Notes under the pieces: model-generated
Told to the model about the DNA's origin: nothing
Seen by the model: only the letters and a program-made list of their open reading frames with translations
Databases searched by the model: none
Made by a program: the position numbers and the translations under genes
Shown: one piece after another, positions 39,435 to 48,990 of the stretch
Position numbering within the stretch: position 1 is the first letter of the stretch
How the letters are laid out: each line of letters opens with the position of its first letter
NCBI RefSeq assembly: GCF_016820585.1
Contig: NZ_JADHDX010000006.1
Span: forward strand, 62,001 to 126,000
From: Arthrobacter beigongshangensis
GTDB lineage: Bacteria > Bacillota > Bacilli > Bacillales_A > Planococcaceae
DNA length: 64,000 nucleotides
Reading direction: 5' to 3'

Positions 39435-39464
39435 TTGACTTTACAGCTTGTCAGCATGTAATAT
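39435..39464 (+). promoter_or_regulatory. Promoter of the cysE-cysS leader
   Basis: TTGACT (39435-39440), 18-bp spacer, TAATAT (39459-39464). Confidence 0.7.
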
Positions 39465-39516
39465 AAATGATTAATAGCTATAAGAAGAATAAACACAATT
39501 TAAAATAGACTGCTTT

Positions 39517-39750
39517 GATAAGGAGAAGTACATATTGCAAGCTCTTCAGAGAGGATCATCACCGGCTGTAAGTGATCCGTGCCGCTGCAATGTGGAAATG
39601 CACCTTTGAGTGCCGTGCCGAACGTGAGTAGGCCGGACGCATCGTCAGCGTTATGGACGTCAAGCGGGAAGGGGAAAATACCTTCCAAGCGGAGTGGAAC
39701 CGCGCATTCAATGCGTCTCTGTCATTTTTGGCAGAGGCGTATTTTTTATT
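39517..39750 (+). ncRNA. T-box riboswitch, cysteine specific
   Basis: Leader RNA that reads uncharged tRNA-Cys. The T-box GGAGTGGAACCGCG at 39691-39704 pairs with the tRNA end; the specifier TGC (39599-39601) lies in the usual GTGGAAA-TGC-ACCTTTGAG context; the terminator stem (39711-39742) is ATGCGTCTCTG with CAGAGGCGTAT followed by T. The specifier agrees with cysE and cysS downstream. Confidence 0.95.
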
Positions 39751-39814
39751 TGAATTCAGCGAAAAAACCATCTGCTGAACACGGATTTTTAGAGAAAAAA
39801 AGGAGGAGAGAATA

Positions 39815-40477
39815 TTGTTTCAACGCATGAAGGAAGACATTCAGTGCATATTTGATCAAGACCCGGCCGCGCGTAGTACATTGGAGGTTGCGCTTACTTA
39901 TTCAGGTTTACACGCCATTTGGTCTCACCGTATTGCACATGCACTATATAAAAAGAAATTATTGTTTTTAGCACGAGTTGTGTCACAAATTAGCAGATTT
40001 TTCACAGGGATTGAAATTCATCCGGGTGCAACGATTGGGCGTCGATTTTTTATCGATCATGGTATGGGTGTCGTTATAGGAGAGACGTGTGAAATTGGTA
40101 ATGACGTCACAATTTACCAAGGTGTGACGCTAGGTGGAACGGGTAAAGAGAAAGGAAAGCGGCATCCGACGCTTCGTGATAATGTGCTTGTTGCATCAGG
40201 TGCAAAGGTGCTTGGTTCTATTATAATTGGTGAGAACAGCAAAGTGGGGGCGGGATCAGTTGTGCTCAAGGATGTTCCAGCTGATTCCACCGTTGTTGGC
40301 ATTCCGGGGACGATTGTCGTCGCGAATGGTGTTAAGGTGAAAAATAAGTACGACCACCAAGAAATGCCGGATCCAGTAGCCGATAAATGTGAGATGCTTG
40401 AAAATGAGCTCGAACAGTTAAAAGGGCGACTTGTTGAAATAGAGAAATCTGCTGAAAAGGAAGGAAACTTATTATGA
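39815..40477 (+). CDS. cysE: Serine O-acetyltransferase
   Basis: 220 residues. First step of cysteine synthesis: acetylates serine with acetyl-CoA. The N-terminal helical region is followed by a left-handed beta-helix of hexapeptide repeats, with [21 protein letters not shown] start at 39815 after AAAGGAGGAG gives the expected M-F-Q-R-M. Stop overlaps the cysS ATG (ATGA). Confidence 0.95.
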   Translation: MFQRMKEDIQCIFDQDPAARSTLEVALTYSGLHAIWSHRIAHALYKKKLLFLARVVSQISRFFTGIEIHPGATIGRRFFIDHGMGVVIGETCEIGNDVTIYQGVTLGGTGKEKGKRHPTLRDNVLVASGAKVLGSIIIGENSKVGAGSVVLKDVPADSTVVGIPGTIVVANGVKVKNKYDHQEMPDPVADKCEMLENELEQLKGRLVEIEKSAEKEGNLL

Positions 40478-41874
40478 CCATTCAAATTTATAATACATTA
40501 ACGCGAAAAAAAGAGCCTTTTATTCCGATGGAAGAAGGAAAAGTGAAGATGTATGTATGTGGGCCAACGGTTTACAACTACATCCATATTGGTAATGCCC
40601 GTCCCGTGATTGTTTTCGATACGGTTCGACGTTATTTGGAATATAGAGGTTTTGATGTATCGTACGTTTCGAATTTTACGGATGTTGACGATAAAATTAT
40701 TAAAGCGGCCAATGAGTTAGGGGAAGAAGTAGGAGAGCTAACGGATCGGTTTATTAACGCCTATTTTGAAGATGTTGGTGCGCTTGGTTGCGGTAAGGCT
40801 GATGTTCATCCACGTGTGACGGATCATATCGAAGACATTGTTGAATTTGTTCAAGTGCTTATTGATAAAGGATTTGCTTACGAATCACAAGGGGATGTCT
40901 ATTATCGTACGCGGAAATTTGTAGGATATGGCAAGTTGTCACAACAATCGACAGATGAGCTGAAGATTGGTGCGCGGATTGAGGAAGGCGTTAAAAAAGA
41001 AAATTCTCTTGATTTTGCATTGTGGAAAGCGGCGAAGGAAGGCGAAATTTCATGGGAAAGCCCATGGGGGGCAGGACGTCCCGGCTGGCATATCGAATGT
41101 TCAGTGATGGCGCGTGAGCATCTCGGCGATACGATTGATATTCATGCAGGTGGTCAAGACTTAACATTCCCGCACCATGAAAACGAAATTGCGCAATCGG
41201 AAGCAATGACGGGCAAGCAATTTGCGCGTTACTGGATGCATAATGGGTATATTAATATTGACAATGAAAAAATGTCGAAATCACTGGGGAACTTTGTGCT
41301 CGTCAACGATATTCGTAAACAGATTGATCCGCAAGTGTTGCGTTTCTTTATATTATCTGTTCATTACAGACATCCAGTCAATTTCTCACAGCATCTTGTT
41401 GAAGGTGCCGCAAATGGTTTAGAGCGTATTCGTACGGCGTACAATAATTTGGAGCACAGACTTGCGACGTCCGCCGACCTCGGAGACCAGAAAGATGTCT
41501 GGTTACACAAAGTGGATGAACTCAAGCAAACATTTGAATTGGCGATGGATGATGACTTTAATACGGCCAACGCAATTGCATCGATTTTCGAACTTGTGAA
41601 GTTAGCGAACGTCTATTTATTAGAGAAGAATACGCAATCGGAAGTACTTCAGCACTTCATCCAGACATTTGATAGTTTATTATCAGTTCTCGGGCTACCG
41701 TTTACTACGGGGGCCGAGCTATTGGACGAAGACATCGAGGCGTTAATCGAAGAGCGGTTAGAGGCACGTCGCAACCGAGATTTCAATCGTTCAGATGAAA
41801 TTCGAGATGAATTGAAGGCGAAGGGAATCCTTTTAGAAGATACAGCGCAAGGTACGCGCTGGAAGAGGGATTAA
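40474..41874 (+). CDS. cysS: Cysteinyl-tRNA synthetase
   Basis: 466 residues, class I. Zinc-binding Cys in [14 protein letters not shown] motif [16 protein letters not shown], and KMSKSLGN. Translationally coupled to cysE. Under T-box control, expression rises when tRNA-Cys is uncharged. Confidence 0.97.
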   Translation: MTIQIYNTLTRKKEPFIPMEEGKVKMYVCGPTVYNYIHIGNARPVIVFDTVRRYLEYRGFDVSYVSNFTDVDDKIIKAANELGEEVGELTDRFINAYFEDVGALGCGKADVHPRVTDHIEDIVEFVQVLIDKGFAYESQGDVYYRTRKFVGYGKLSQQSTDELKIGARIEEGVKKENSLDFALWKAAKEGEISWESPWGAGRPGWHIECSVMAREHLGDTIDIHAGGQDLTFPHHENEIAQSEAMTGKQFARYWMHNGYINIDNEKMSKSLGNFVLVNDIRKQIDPQVLRFFILSVHYRHPVNFSQHLVEGAANGLERIRTAYNNLEHRLATSADLGDQKDVWLHKVDELKQTFELAMDDDFNTANAIASIFELVKLANVYLLEKNTQSEVLQHFIQTFDSLLSVLGLPFTTGAELLDEDIEALIEERLEARRNRDFNRSDEIRDELKAKGILLEDTAQGTRWKRD

Positions 41875-41879
41875 ACGGG

Positions 41880-42302
41880 ATGTACAACTTGCGTGATATA
41901 GACGTTAAACAATTAAATCCTTTAGCTCTTGCGTATATGGGAGATGCGGTGTACGAACAAGCAGTTCGTGAGCATCTCCTGCGCTCGGGGCGTGTGAAAC
42001 CGAATGTGTTACATAAAGAGGCCACAAGTTATGTGTCTGCAAAATCACAGGCGGCAGTTGTGAAAATGATGCAGCAATCAGGTTTTATGACAGAGGAAGA
42101 GGAAGCGGTCATGAGACGGGGGCGCAACGCCAAGTCAGGTTCAGTTCCTAAAAATACCGATGTTGTGACGTATAATTATAGCTCGGGATTCGAAGCGGTA
42201 GTTGGATGGCTCTATTTATTAGGCAGAACAGAGCGGGTAGCAGAATTTATAGGTGAATCCATTGCATTTATAGAGAAAGTAAAGGAGGAGGGGAAACCAT
42301 GA
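41880..42302 (+). CDS. mrnC: Mini-ribonuclease III
   Basis: 140 residues; an RNase III catalytic domain ([54 protein letters not shown]) lacking the double-stranded-RNA-binding domain. In Bacillus it trims 23S rRNA precursors. It starts 5 nt after cysS and its stop overlaps rlmB (ATGA). Confidence 0.95.
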   Translation: MYNLRDIDVKQLNPLALAYMGDAVYEQAVREHLLRSGRVKPNVLHKEATSYVSAKSQAAVVKMMQQSGFMTEEEEAVMRRGRNAKSGSVPKNTDVVTYNYSSGFEAVVGWLYLLGRTERVAEFIGESIAFIEKVKEEGKP

Positions 42303-43057
42303 CGGAAATAGAAGCGGAATTGATTGGTGGTAAAAACCCTATTGTCGAAGCGTTGCGCTCAGGTAGAGAATTGAACAAGATTTGGATTGCTGAAGGACTT
42401 AATAAAAAAAGTATCGGGGAAATTCTGGCGCTTGCCAAAGAGGCTGGGGTTATCGTTCAAGCAGTGCCGAAGCAGAAATTGGACGGCATGTTGGATATGA
42501 ACCATCAAGGGATTATTGCATCGGTTGCAGCCTACGAGTACGCAGAACTTGAAGATCTTTTCAATGTTGCAAAAGATCGTGGGGAAGACCCATTTTTCAT
42601 AATTCTAGATGAGCTTGAAGATCCTCATAACTTAGGGTCAATCCTACGGACGGCAGACGCGTCAGGCGCACACGGGATTATTATACCGAAACGTCGTTCT
42701 GTTGGTTTGACAGGTGTTGTGGCGAAGGCGTCGACGGGTGCAATTGAACATATCCCTGTCGTTCGTGTAAATAATCTTTCGCAGACAGTGGAGGAATTGA
42801 AAAAGCGCGGTGTTTGGATCGCGGGGACAGATGCAGCTAAATCAGTGGATTACAGGTTGATGGACGCAACATTACCACTTGCCATTATTATCGGCAGTGA
42901 AGGGAAAGGGATGTCGCGTATATTGAAGGAAAAATGTGACTTCCTTTATCATTTGCCGATGGTAGGACACGTGACGTCATTGAATGCTTCTGTTGCTGCT
43001 TCGCTTTTGATGTATGAAGTGTTACGTAAACGTCAACCGCATCAGTCTGGAAGATGA
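42299..43057 (+). CDS. rlmB: 23S rRNA 2'-O-ribose methyltransferase, RlmB family
   Basis: 252 residues of the SpoU/TrmH class: N-terminal substrate-binding domain with [13 protein letters not shown], and SPOUT domain with [31 protein letters not shown] and [13 protein letters not shown] knot motifs. Methylates a 23S ribose (G2251 in E. coli). Overlaps mrnC and rae1 by 4 nt at each end. Confidence 0.93.
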   Translation: MTEIEAELIGGKNPIVEALRSGRELNKIWIAEGLNKKSIGEILALAKEAGVIVQAVPKQKLDGMLDMNHQGIIASVAAYEYAELEDLFNVAKDRGEDPFFIILDELEDPHNLGSILRTADASGAHGIIIPKRRSVGLTGVVAKASTGAIEHIPVVRVNNLSQTVEELKKRGVWIAGTDAAKSVDYRLMDATLPLAIIIGSEGKGMSRILKEKCDFLYHLPMVGHVTSLNASVAASLLMYEVLRKRQPHQSGR

Positions 43058-43569
43058 AAAAGGATGTACTTCTTGTTGACGGCTATAACGTCATCGGTGC
43101 GTGGCAGGAGCTGCGTAAGCTGAAGGAAAAACGATTGGCAGATGCCCGTGACCGTCTCATTGAGAGAATGGCAGAATACAAGGCGCATACGGGATGGCGT
43201 GTCATTATCGTTTTTGATGCGCATCTTGTCCCAGGCGTGGAAAAGAAGAAGAAGCATCATGATGTTGAAGTTGTGTTTACAAGAAAAAAAGAAACTGCTG
43301 ATGAAAGGATTGAAAAGCTAGTTTCTGAATTAGGCGGACGGCGTATACAAATTCATGTGGCGACATCAGATTTAACGGAGCAATGGGTTATTTTTGCGCA
43401 AGGAGCTCTTCGAAAATCGTCTAGAGAATTAGAAATTGAAATGGATGAGATTGATAAAAAAATCACGGGAAAAGTGAAGGAGTTCCAAGAGCAGCGGCCA
43501 ATTTCAAAGATCCCTTTAACGGACGAAGTTGCAGAAATATTTGAAAAATGGCGGCGTGGAAAGAAATGA
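43054..43569 (+). CDS. rae1: Ribosome-dependent endonuclease Rae1 (YacP, NYN domain)
   Basis: 171 residues with a PIN-like NYN nuclease fold: LLVDGYNVIGAW with catalytic Asp, VIIVFDAHLVPG, and EVVFTRKKETADERIEKLV. B. subtilis Rae1 cleaves mRNAs in the ribosomal A site. ATG overlaps the rlmB stop. Confidence 0.93.
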   Translation: MKKDVLLVDGYNVIGAWQELRKLKEKRLADARDRLIERMAEYKAHTGWRVIIVFDAHLVPGVEKKKKHHDVEVVFTRKKETADERIEKLVSELGGRRIQIHVATSDLTEQWVIFAQGALRKSSRELEIEMDEIDKKITGKVKEFQEQRPISKIPLTDEVAEIFEKWRRGKK

Positions 43570-43573
43570 ACGG

Positions 43574-43603
43574 TTGACGCAAAAAAAATCTATACGGTAT
43601 ACT
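43574..43603 (+). promoter_or_regulatory. Promoter of sigH
   Basis: TTGACG (43574-43579), 18-bp spacer with an A run, TATACT (43598-43603). Confidence 0.7.
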
Positions 43604-43640
43604 TGTAGAATAATAGTGATAGCGAACCGGGGTGATCCAG

Positions 43641-44291
43641 TTGGTGGAGAGAACATACGTTGAAGGTAGCATATCGGATTTCACCGGGTTATCAGACGGG
43701 GAAGTCATTGCAATCATCCACGAAGGGAACACGGATGCACTCGATTTTCTTATTACAAAGTACCAATCATTTGTTAGATTGAAAGCGCGCTCATATTTTC
43801 TGATTGGTGGAGATCGGGAAGATATCATCCAAGAAGGTATGATTGGTCTATACAAAGCGATTCGGGACTTTAAAGAGGATCGGTTAAGTTCATTCAAGGC
43901 GTTTGCGGAACTGTGCATCACGCGGCAAATCATTACAGCTATTAAAACAGCGACGAGGCAAAAGCATATTCCACTCAATACATCGGTATCATTAGACAAG
44001 CCGGTATTTGACGAGGAGTCAGATCGTACCTTGTTGGATGTGATTGCAGGGCCGATTTTGGACGACCCTGAAGGGCTTATGATTCATAAGGAAGACTTTA
44101 CTCAAATGGAAGAAGAGATGAATAAAGTATTGAGCGGCCTTGAGAAGCAGGTGCTTGCCCTGTATTTGGACGGGCAGTCCTATCAGGAGATTTCGGAAGA
44201 ATTAAATAGGCAAGTGAAGTCTGTCGATAATGCACTTCAGCGGATTAAACGTAAGCTTGAGCGCTATATGCAAGTCGACGCAGTGCGTTAA
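43641..44291 (+). CDS. sigH: RNA polymerase sigma factor SigH (sigma-30)
   Basis: 216 residues. Region 2 with DALDFLITKYQSFVRLKARSY and EDIIQEGMIGLYKAIRDF, region 4 with YLDGQSYQEISEELNRQVKSVDNALQRIKRKL. Controls early sporulation and post-exponential genes. I chose TTG at 43641 because GGGGTG lies 6 nt ahead; the GTG at 43632 would be within that site. Own promoter upstream. Confidence 0.95.
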   Translation: MVERTYVEGSISDFTGLSDGEVIAIIHEGNTDALDFLITKYQSFVRLKARSYFLIGGDREDIIQEGMIGLYKAIRDFKEDRLSSFKAFAELCITRQIITAIKTATRQKHIPLNTSVSLDKPVFDEESDRTLLDVIAGPILDDPEGLMIHKEDFTQMEEEMNKVLSGLEKQVLALYLDGQSYQEISEELNRQVKSVDNALQRIKRKLERYMQVDAVR

Positions 44292-44308
44292 GACGAATTT
44301 CCATCGTA

Positions 44309-44337
44309 TTGACACCATTAAAATTAGGTGGTACTCT
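44309..44337 (+). promoter_or_regulatory. Promoter of rpmG-secE
   Basis: TTGACA (44309-44314), 17-bp spacer, TACTCT (44332-44337). Confidence 0.7.
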
Positions 44338-44370
44338 TTAGCAAGACTATGAGTCGTATAGGGTGAGAAA

Positions 44371-44520
44371 ATGTCTAAAAAAGTTATTTTAAGTTGCGAT
44401 ATATGCGGATCACGAAATTATTCCGTGCCGGCACAGAGTAATAAGTCTACGGACCGACTGTCACTCAAGAAGTTTTGTAGCCATTGCAATAAACATACAA
44501 TGCATAAGCAGACGGCATGA
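44371..44520 (+). CDS. rpmG: 50S ribosomal protein L33, zinc-ribbon form
   Basis: 49 residues beginning [13 protein letters not shown] and containing C-S-H-C further on, so the C-plus (zinc-binding) form of L33. ATG follows AGGGTGAG. Located between sigH and secE, as in Bacillus. Confidence 0.95.
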   Translation: MSKKVILSCDICGSRNYSVPAQSNKSTDRLSLKKFCSHCNKHTMHKQTA

Positions 44521-44573
44521 AGTAGACAGGTTTGCTAGCAGCATCATATTTGTATTCGGAGGTTTGCGGTAAA

Positions 44574-44759
44574 ATGAGCAAGTTAAGCGGTTTTTTTAAA
44601 GACGTCGTCTCGGAAATGAGAAAAGTCAGCTGGCCGAAACGTAAAGAATTGACACGCTATACAATCGTTGTGCTTTCAACAGTTGTTTTTATGGCGGTGT
44701 ACTTCGGACTCATCGACCTTGGCATTTCGCGAGTAATGGAATGGTATCTTGCGTTATAA
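44574..44759 (+). CDS. secE: Preprotein translocase subunit SecE
   Basis: 61 residues: amphipathic segment with EMRKVSWPKRKELTRYT, the conserved SecE signature, then a single membrane helix (about 30-50). Stabilises SecY. ATG follows CGGAGG at somewhat long spacing (11 nt). A terminator separates it from nusG. Confidence 0.95.
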   Translation: MSKLSGFFKDVVSEMRKVSWPKRKELTRYTIVVLSTVVFMAVYFGLIDLGISRVMEWYLAL

Positions 44760-44791
44760 TAAGCAACATGAATAAACACTTTGAAAAATAT

Positions 44792-44819
44792 CCCGTCTGA
44801 CAGTATGAACGGGTTTTTT
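44792..44819 (+). terminator. Terminator after secE
   Basis: CCCGT (44792-44796) and ACGGG (44809-44813) followed by six T. Confidence 0.7.
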
Positions 44820-44883
44820 CAATTGTCTGAACATAAAGGTCTGGGTAGGCTACTTTACTGGGTTTTAATTATGTGCGAAAAAG

Positions 44884-44905
44884 GAGGGACGGACGAATAG
44901 TCCTC
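44884..44905 (+). promoter_or_regulatory. Hairpin covering the nusG Shine-Dalgarno
   Basis: GAGGGAC (44884-44890) can pair with GTCCTC (44900-44905) with one bulged G. It includes the only good ribosome binding sequence (AAGGAGGG) before nusG, which lies 23 nt ahead of the ATG. Confidence 0.45.
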
Positions 44906-44911
44906 GTTATT

Positions 44912-45451
44912 ATGGATATGGAGAAAAATTGGTATGTTGTTCATACGTATTCCGGTTATGAAAATAAGGTGAAAGCCAATCTGGAAAAACGTGTAGAAAC
45001 GATGGGTATGCAAGATAAAATTTTCCGCGTCGTCATTCCGGAAGAAGAAGAAACGGACTTCAAAGACGGCAAAAAACGGGTAATGATGAAAAAGACATTC
45101 CCGGGCTACGTTTTGGTAGAGATTATCATGACGGATGATTCTTGGTATGTCGTCCGAAATACACCTGGTGTGACGGGCTTCATCGGTTCTTCGGGTGGCG
45201 GAGCTAAACCAACGCCGTTACTACCCGAAGAGGTAACATTCATCCTTAAACAGATGGGTGTGAAGGAACGCAAGATTGAAGTTGATTATGTCATTGGCGA
45301 AATGGTGCAAGTACTTGAGGGGCCGTTTGCGCACTTCCAAGGTAAAGTGGAAGAAATTGATGGAGACAAAGGTAAAGTTAAGGTTACTGTCGATATGTTC
45401 GGTAGAGAGACTAAAATGGAGCTGGACTTCGAGCAAGTAGAAAAATTATAA
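44912..45451 (+). CDS. nusG: Transcription elongation/termination factor NusG
   Basis: 179 residues: NGN domain (WYVVHTYSGYENKVKANLEKR, FPGYVLVEI, WYVVRNTPGVTGFIG) and C-terminal KOW domain (GEMVQVLEGPFAHFQGKVEEID). ATG at 44912 or 44918 both give the Bacillus-like start (M-E-K-N-W at the second). Neither has a close Shine-Dalgarno, since AAGGAGGG is over 20 nt upstream in a possible hairpin. Confidence 0.95.
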   Translation: MDMEKNWYVVHTYSGYENKVKANLEKRVETMGMQDKIFRVVIPEEEETDFKDGKKRVMMKKTFPGYVLVEIIMTDDSWYVVRNTPGVTGFIGSSGGGAKPTPLLPEEVTFILKQMGVKERKIEVDYVIGEMVQVLEGPFAHFQGKVEEIDGDKGKVKVTVDMFGRETKMELDFEQVEKL

Positions 45452-45462
45452 TCGAAAATTAC

Positions 45463-45491
45463 TTGCGTGTACTATGTAATTGTGGTATCAT
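45463..45491 (+). promoter_or_regulatory. Promoter of rplK-rplA
   Basis: TTGCGT (45463-45468), 17-bp spacer, TATCAT (45486-45491). Confidence 0.7.
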
Positions 45492-45542
45492 TTCAAAGGT
45501 CAGACTATGAACAAGTATTCTGAACGGATTAACCAAAATCTA

Positions 45543-45596
45543 CCGGCGTAAGCCGGCAGGCACATATTGAGTGGGAGGGGTAACCCTATTACCACA
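45543..45596 (+). promoter_or_regulatory. rplK leader with candidate L1-binding hairpin
   Basis: A CCGGC-GTAA-GCCGG hairpin (45543-45556) is followed by GTGGGAGGGGTAACCC and ACCACA (45571-45596). GTGG pairs with CCAC and GGG-GTAA-CCC forms the inner stem. The same motif recurs before rplA, as expected of autoregulation by L1; function is inferred. Confidence 0.5.
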
Positions 45597-45621
45597 TCAC
45601 GGACTTAAGGAGGTGTGTCTC

Positions 45622-46047
45622 GTGGCTAAAAAAGTTATTAAAGTTGTTAAATTGCAAATTCCTGCTGGAAAAGCGAACCCGGCTCCCCCAGTTGGACCGG
45701 CGTTAGGTCAAGCAGGTGTGAACATCATGGGATTCTGTAAAGAATTCAACGCGCGTACAGCTGATCAAGCAGGTCTAATCATTCCTGTTGTGATTTCTGT
45801 ATTCGAAGACCGTTCATTCACTTTCATTACAAAAACTCCACCGGCAGCAGTATTGCTGAAGGTTGCAGCTAATCTTCAAAAAGGTTCAGGTGAGCCGAAC
45901 AAAAAGAAAGTTGCTACTGTTAAACGCGATAAAGTTCGCGAAATTGCAGAAACAAAGATGCAAGATTTAAATGCAGCATCAGTTGAAGCGGCGATGGCAA
46001 TGGTTGAAGGTACTGCACGCAGCATGGGTATCACGATCGAAGACTGA
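45622..46047 (+). CDS. rplK: 50S ribosomal protein L11
   Basis: 141 residues, the usual size; starts at GTG after AAGGAGGTG, with [24 protein letters not shown]. Binds the GTPase-associated region of 23S rRNA. First gene of the rplK-rplA unit. Confidence 0.98.
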   Translation: MAKKVIKVVKLQIPAGKANPAPPVGPALGQAGVNIMGFCKEFNARTADQAGLIIPVVISVFEDRSFTFITKTPPAAVLLKVAANLQKGSGEPNKKKVATVKRDKVREIAETKMQDLNAASVEAAMAMVEGTARSMGITIED

Positions 46048-46086
46048 TCTTGATCTTATGAAGTGATGTTTTTTTGTAGTGGGGGT

Positions 46087-46148
46087 TGCGCTTGTTCTCT
46101 GGAACACGCAACCCTTATTCGTGGGAGGTTTAACCCGTTAAAACCACA
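46087..46148 (+). promoter_or_regulatory. rplA leader with second candidate L1-binding site
   Basis: Strong stem GTTGCG/CGCAAC with inner TTGTTC/GAACA (46085-46113), followed by GTGGGAGGTTTAACCC (46121-46136) and ACCACA near 46143-46148, matching the motif in the rplK leader. Confidence 0.5.
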
Positions 46149-46167
46149 ATCGAGGAGGAAATTTCAA

Positions 46168-46869
46168 ATGGCTAAAAGAGGTAAAAAATTCACAGAAGCG
46201 GCAAAGCTTGTAGAACGTTTGAAAGCTTATGACGTAAACGAAGCGATTGAACTTGCGAAAAAGACTAGCACAGTTAATTTTGACGCGACAATCGAAGTTG
46301 CATTCCGTCTTGGAATCGACACTCGTAAAAATGATCAACAAATCCGTGGGGCGGTAGTGCTTCCGAACGGTACTGGTAAAACTCAACGTGTTCTTGTTTT
46401 CGCAAAAGGTGAAAAACTTAAAGAAGCTGAAGCTGCTGGTGCAGACTACGCTGGAGACGCGGAGTATATTACTAAAATCCAACAAGGTTGGTTCGATTTC
46501 GACGTTATCGTTGCAACGCCTGACATGATGGGTGAAGTAGGTAAAATTGGTCGTGTTCTTGGACCAAAAGGACTTATGCCGAACCCGAAAACAGGTACAG
46601 TAACATTTGATGTTACAAAAGCAATCGAAGAAATCAAAGCAGGTAAAGTTGAATACCGTGCAGACAAAGCTGGAATTATCCACGCTCCAATCGGTAAAGT
46701 TTCATTCGACAATGAGAAACTTGTAGAAAACTTTGTAACTGTATTTGAAACGGTTCAAAAAGCAAAACCTGCATCAGCAAAAGGCACATACATGAAGTCC
46801 GTTAACGTGACATCTACAATGGGGCCTGCTGTTAAAATTGACCCTTCAAGTGTAGTTGTTAAAAACTAA
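46168..46869 (+). CDS. rplA: 50S ribosomal protein L1
   Basis: 233 residues, standard length. ATG follows CGAGGAGGAA. Conserved [18 protein letters not shown] loop is present ([14 protein letters not shown]). Binds the L1 stalk, and probably its own mRNA at the two leader motifs. Confidence 0.98.
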   Translation: MAKRGKKFTEAAKLVERLKAYDVNEAIELAKKTSTVNFDATIEVAFRLGIDTRKNDQQIRGAVVLPNGTGKTQRVLVFAKGEKLKEAEAAGADYAGDAEYITKIQQGWFDFDVIVATPDMMGEVGKIGRVLGPKGLMPNPKTGTVTFDVTKAIEEIKAGKVEYRADKAGIIHAPIGKVSFDNEKLVENFVTVFETVQKAKPASAKGTYMKSVNVTSTMGPAVKIDPSSVVVKN

Positions 46870-46871
46870 TA

Positions 46872-46900
46872 TTGACAAATAGATAGTCCTCTGGTAAGAT
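46872..46900 (+). promoter_or_regulatory. Promoter of rplJ-rplL
   Basis: TTGACA (46872-46877), 17-bp spacer, TAAGAT (46895-46900). Confidence 0.8.
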
Positions 46901-46904
46901 GACT

Positions 46905-47052
46905 TTTGTTGTGAATATTACCATTTGTACCGTAGACAGTAGGTGCGGCTTGCCGCTTAAAATTCCTGCCGAGGACAAGACGCTCTTTTATTTAAAAGAT
47001 GACGACTTTTCTGCCCTCGTGTCTACATGATGTAGATGTGAGGGCTTTTTCA
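46905..47052 (+). ncRNA. Ribosomal protein L10 leader
   Basis: About 150-nt structured leader between the promoter and rplJ, ending in a terminator-like stem GCCCTCGTGTCTAC / GTAGATGTGAGGGC followed by TTTTT (47013-47050). Position and form match the L10(L12)4-binding attenuator of Firmicutes. Confidence 0.8.
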
Positions 47053-47092
47053 TATCGGTATAAGTGACCCCAAATTTTTAGGAGGTGTCCAG

Positions 47093-47593
47093 ATGAGCAA
47101 GATACTAGAAGCTAAACAAGCAGTAGTTGGTGAGATTACGGATAAGCTGAAAGCAGCAGCGTCAGTTGTTGTTGTTGATTACCGTGGTCTTGATGTGAGC
47201 CAAGTTACAGAACTTCGTAAACAACTTCGTGAAGCAGGTATTGACTTTAAAGTTTACAAAAACTCAATGTCACGCCGTGCAGCTGAAGCTGTTGGACTTG
47301 AAGGGTTGAACGAAAGCCTTACAGGACCAAACGCAATTGCATTCTCAAACGAAGATGTTGTTGCTCCTGCAAAAATCCTTAACGATTTTGCAAAGAAAAA
47401 CGACAAACTAGAAATCAAAGCCGGTATCATCGAAGGTGTAGTTGCATCAGCAGATGATATTAAAGCGTTGGCGGAACTTCCATCACGCGAAGGTCTACTT
47501 TCTATGCTTCTCAGCGTACTTCAAGCTCCAATGCGCAACTTCGCGTTGGCAACAAAAGCTGTTGCAGACCAAAAAGAAGAACAAGGCGCTTAA
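47093..47593 (+). CDS. rplJ: 50S ribosomal protein L10
   Basis: 166 residues; ATG after AGGAGGTG. N-terminal [21 protein letters not shown] binds rRNA and the C-terminal helix carries L7/L12 dimers. Likely autoregulated through its leader. Confidence 0.98.
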   Translation: MSKILEAKQAVVGEITDKLKAAASVVVVDYRGLDVSQVTELRKQLREAGIDFKVYKNSMSRRAAEAVGLEGLNESLTGPNAIAFSNEDVVAPAKILNDFAKKNDKLEIKAGIIEGVVASADDIKALAELPSREGLLSMLLSVLQAPMRNFALATKAVADQKEEQGA

Positions 47594-47658
47594 TCAAGCA
47601 GCCTGAAATACAACTTGCGGGTTAGCCCGACAAAAACAACTATTAGGAGGAACTTATA

Positions 47659-48024
47659 ATGACTAACGCACAAATCCTTGAAGCAATCAAAGAAATGACA
47701 GTTCTTGAACTAAACGACCTTGTAAAAGCAATTGAAGAAGAGTTCGGCGTAACAGCTGCAGCTCCAGTTGCAATGGCTGGAGGAGCTGGTGGCGGAGACG
47801 CTGCTGCTGAGCAAACTGAATTCGACGTTGTTCTTGCATCTGCTGGAGACCAAAAAATCAAAGTTATCAAAGCTGTTCGTGAAATTACTGGCCTAGGCTT
47901 GAAAGAAGCGAAAGAAGTAGTTGATAACGCACCAAAAGCAATCAAAGAAGGCGCTTCTAAAGAAGAAGCAGAAGAAATGAAAGCTAAACTTGAAGAAGTT
48001 GGCGCAGTAATCGAACTTAAATAA
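47659..48024 (+). CDS. rplL: 50S ribosomal protein L7/L12
   Basis: 121 residues; N-terminal dimerisation helices, Ala/Gly-rich hinge ([18 protein letters not shown]) and C-terminal factor-binding domain with [21 protein letters not shown] after AGGAGGAA. Confidence 0.98.
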   Translation: MTNAQILEAIKEMTVLELNDLVKAIEEEFGVTAAAPVAMAGGAGGGDAAAEQTEFDVVLASAGDQKIKVIKAVREITGLGLKEAKEVVDNAPKAIKEGASKEEAEEMKAKLEEVGAVIELK

Positions 48025-48044
48025 TTTTCTGAATAAATGAAGGG

Positions 48045-48083
48045 AAGCTCGTCGGATATGGACGGGCTTTTCTTCGTTTTTTT
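48045..48083 (+). terminator. Terminator after rplL
   Basis: AAGCTCGTC (48045-48053) pairs with GACGGGCTT (48061-48069) with one G-T pair, then T-rich tract. Confidence 0.75.
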
Positions 48084-48100
48084 ATCTGCGGGTAAGGGGA

Positions 48101-48133
48101 ATCTGGACACAATCACGCTGAGGCGAGATTGAT
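48101..48133 (+). repeat. 33-bp interspersed palindromic repeat, copy 2
   Basis: Begins ATCTGGACACAATC and ends GAGATTGAT; arms CAATC .. GATTG. Ends 20 nt before the methyltransferase ATG, directly ahead of its GAGGAGG. Confidence 0.75.
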
Positions 48134-48153
48134 TATTCGAGAGGAGGACTAAC

Positions 48154-48756
48154 ATGTCTGAACATTATTACTCGAGAGATCCTAAGGTGAAAAGTGATCC
48201 GAAAGAGTGGTCTGCGGTATTACGCGGAAAAACACTGAGATTCAAGACGGACGCTGGGGTATTTAGCAAAGGTGAAGTGGATTTTGGTTCGCGGCTCCTC
48301 GCTGAAGCTTTTGTTTTGCCGGAATCGGAAGGAGCTATTTTAGACGTCGGTTGTGGCTATGGTCCAATCGGATTGTCGATTGCCGCATCTTTTCCGGAAC
48401 GGAGTATTCACATGGTTGACGTCAATGAACGAGCACTCTCTCTCGCAGCGCATAATGCGGGGCAAAATACGATTGGGAATGTGGAAATATATCCGAGTGA
48501 TGCCTTGTCTGCGGTTGTGACAAGTGGATTTGCTGCAATTTTGACAAATCCTCCAATCCGTGCAGGAAAAGAGACGGTATTCAATTTTTATGAGGGTGCT
48601 TTTTTGAAACTTGTTGCTGGTGGTGAGCTGTGGGTCGTTATCCAGAAGAAGCAGGGGGCACCTTCGACAATTGACCGTTTACAAGAACTTTTCGGTAACG
48701 TCGAGACAGTTGTAAAAAAAAGAGGTTATTATATATTAAGAGTCGTAAAGTCTTGA
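48154..48756 (+). CDS. Class I SAM-dependent methyltransferase, RsmC-like (YbxB)
   Basis: 200 residues. SAM site ILDVGCGYGPIGLSIA and catalytic-type motif LTNPPIRAGK, as in RsmC-type 16S rRNA guanine methyltransferases; the target here is not proven. Located between rplL and rpoB, as ybxB in B. subtilis. ATG follows GAGGAGG. Confidence 0.92.
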   Translation: MSEHYYSRDPKVKSDPKEWSAVLRGKTLRFKTDAGVFSKGEVDFGSRLLAEAFVLPESEGAILDVGCGYGPIGLSIAASFPERSIHMVDVNERALSLAAHNAGQNTIGNVEIYPSDALSAVVTSGFAAILTNPPIRAGKETVFNFYEGAFLKLVAGGELWVVIQKKQGAPSTIDRLQELFGNVETVVKKRGYYILRVVKS

Positions 48757-48781
48757 CTTGAGAGTATTGATATGGTAATGT
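48753..48781 (+). promoter_or_regulatory. Probable promoter of rpoB-rpoC
   Basis: TTGACT (48753-48758), 17-bp spacer, TAATGT (48776-48781), overlapping the methyltransferase stop codon. It would yield a leader of about 380 nt. Confidence 0.5.
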
Positions 48782-48880
48782 TGTAAAATGCATAAATTAT
48801 TATAATGCGTTCGTATGCCCATTTTGTATGAGTAATGGAAATGATAGGCATACTGGCGATGTATAAAAGATTGTCAAACC

Positions 48881-48923
48881 GAAAATGAGCTCTTACCGGA
48901 ACTCGTTTTCTTTTTGTTTTTTT
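48881..48923 (+). terminator. Terminator-like stem in the rpoB leader
   Basis: GAAAATGAG (48881-48889) pairs with CTCGTTTTC (48902-48910), then a T-rich run to 48923. It lies upstream of rpoB, so it either ends the methyltransferase transcript or attenuates rpoBC. Confidence 0.65.
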
Positions 48924-48990
48924 CGATATCATACACTATTTTTATGGTTTCGCAAAGGACTAATATTTTTTTATCTTCATTCAGCAGAAG

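Noticed and set aside
45501..45530. Partial match (TATGAACAA .. TATT) to the prsA/htrA element in the rplK leader
   Set aside because: Only about 13 matching positions, missing the GTTA/GAG part, and opposite orientation relative to the gene; probably chance.
46063..46167. N-terminal extension of L1 from an upstream in-frame ATG
   Set aside because: It runs through the leader stem; the ATG at 46168 has AGGAGGAA and gives the standard 233-residue protein.
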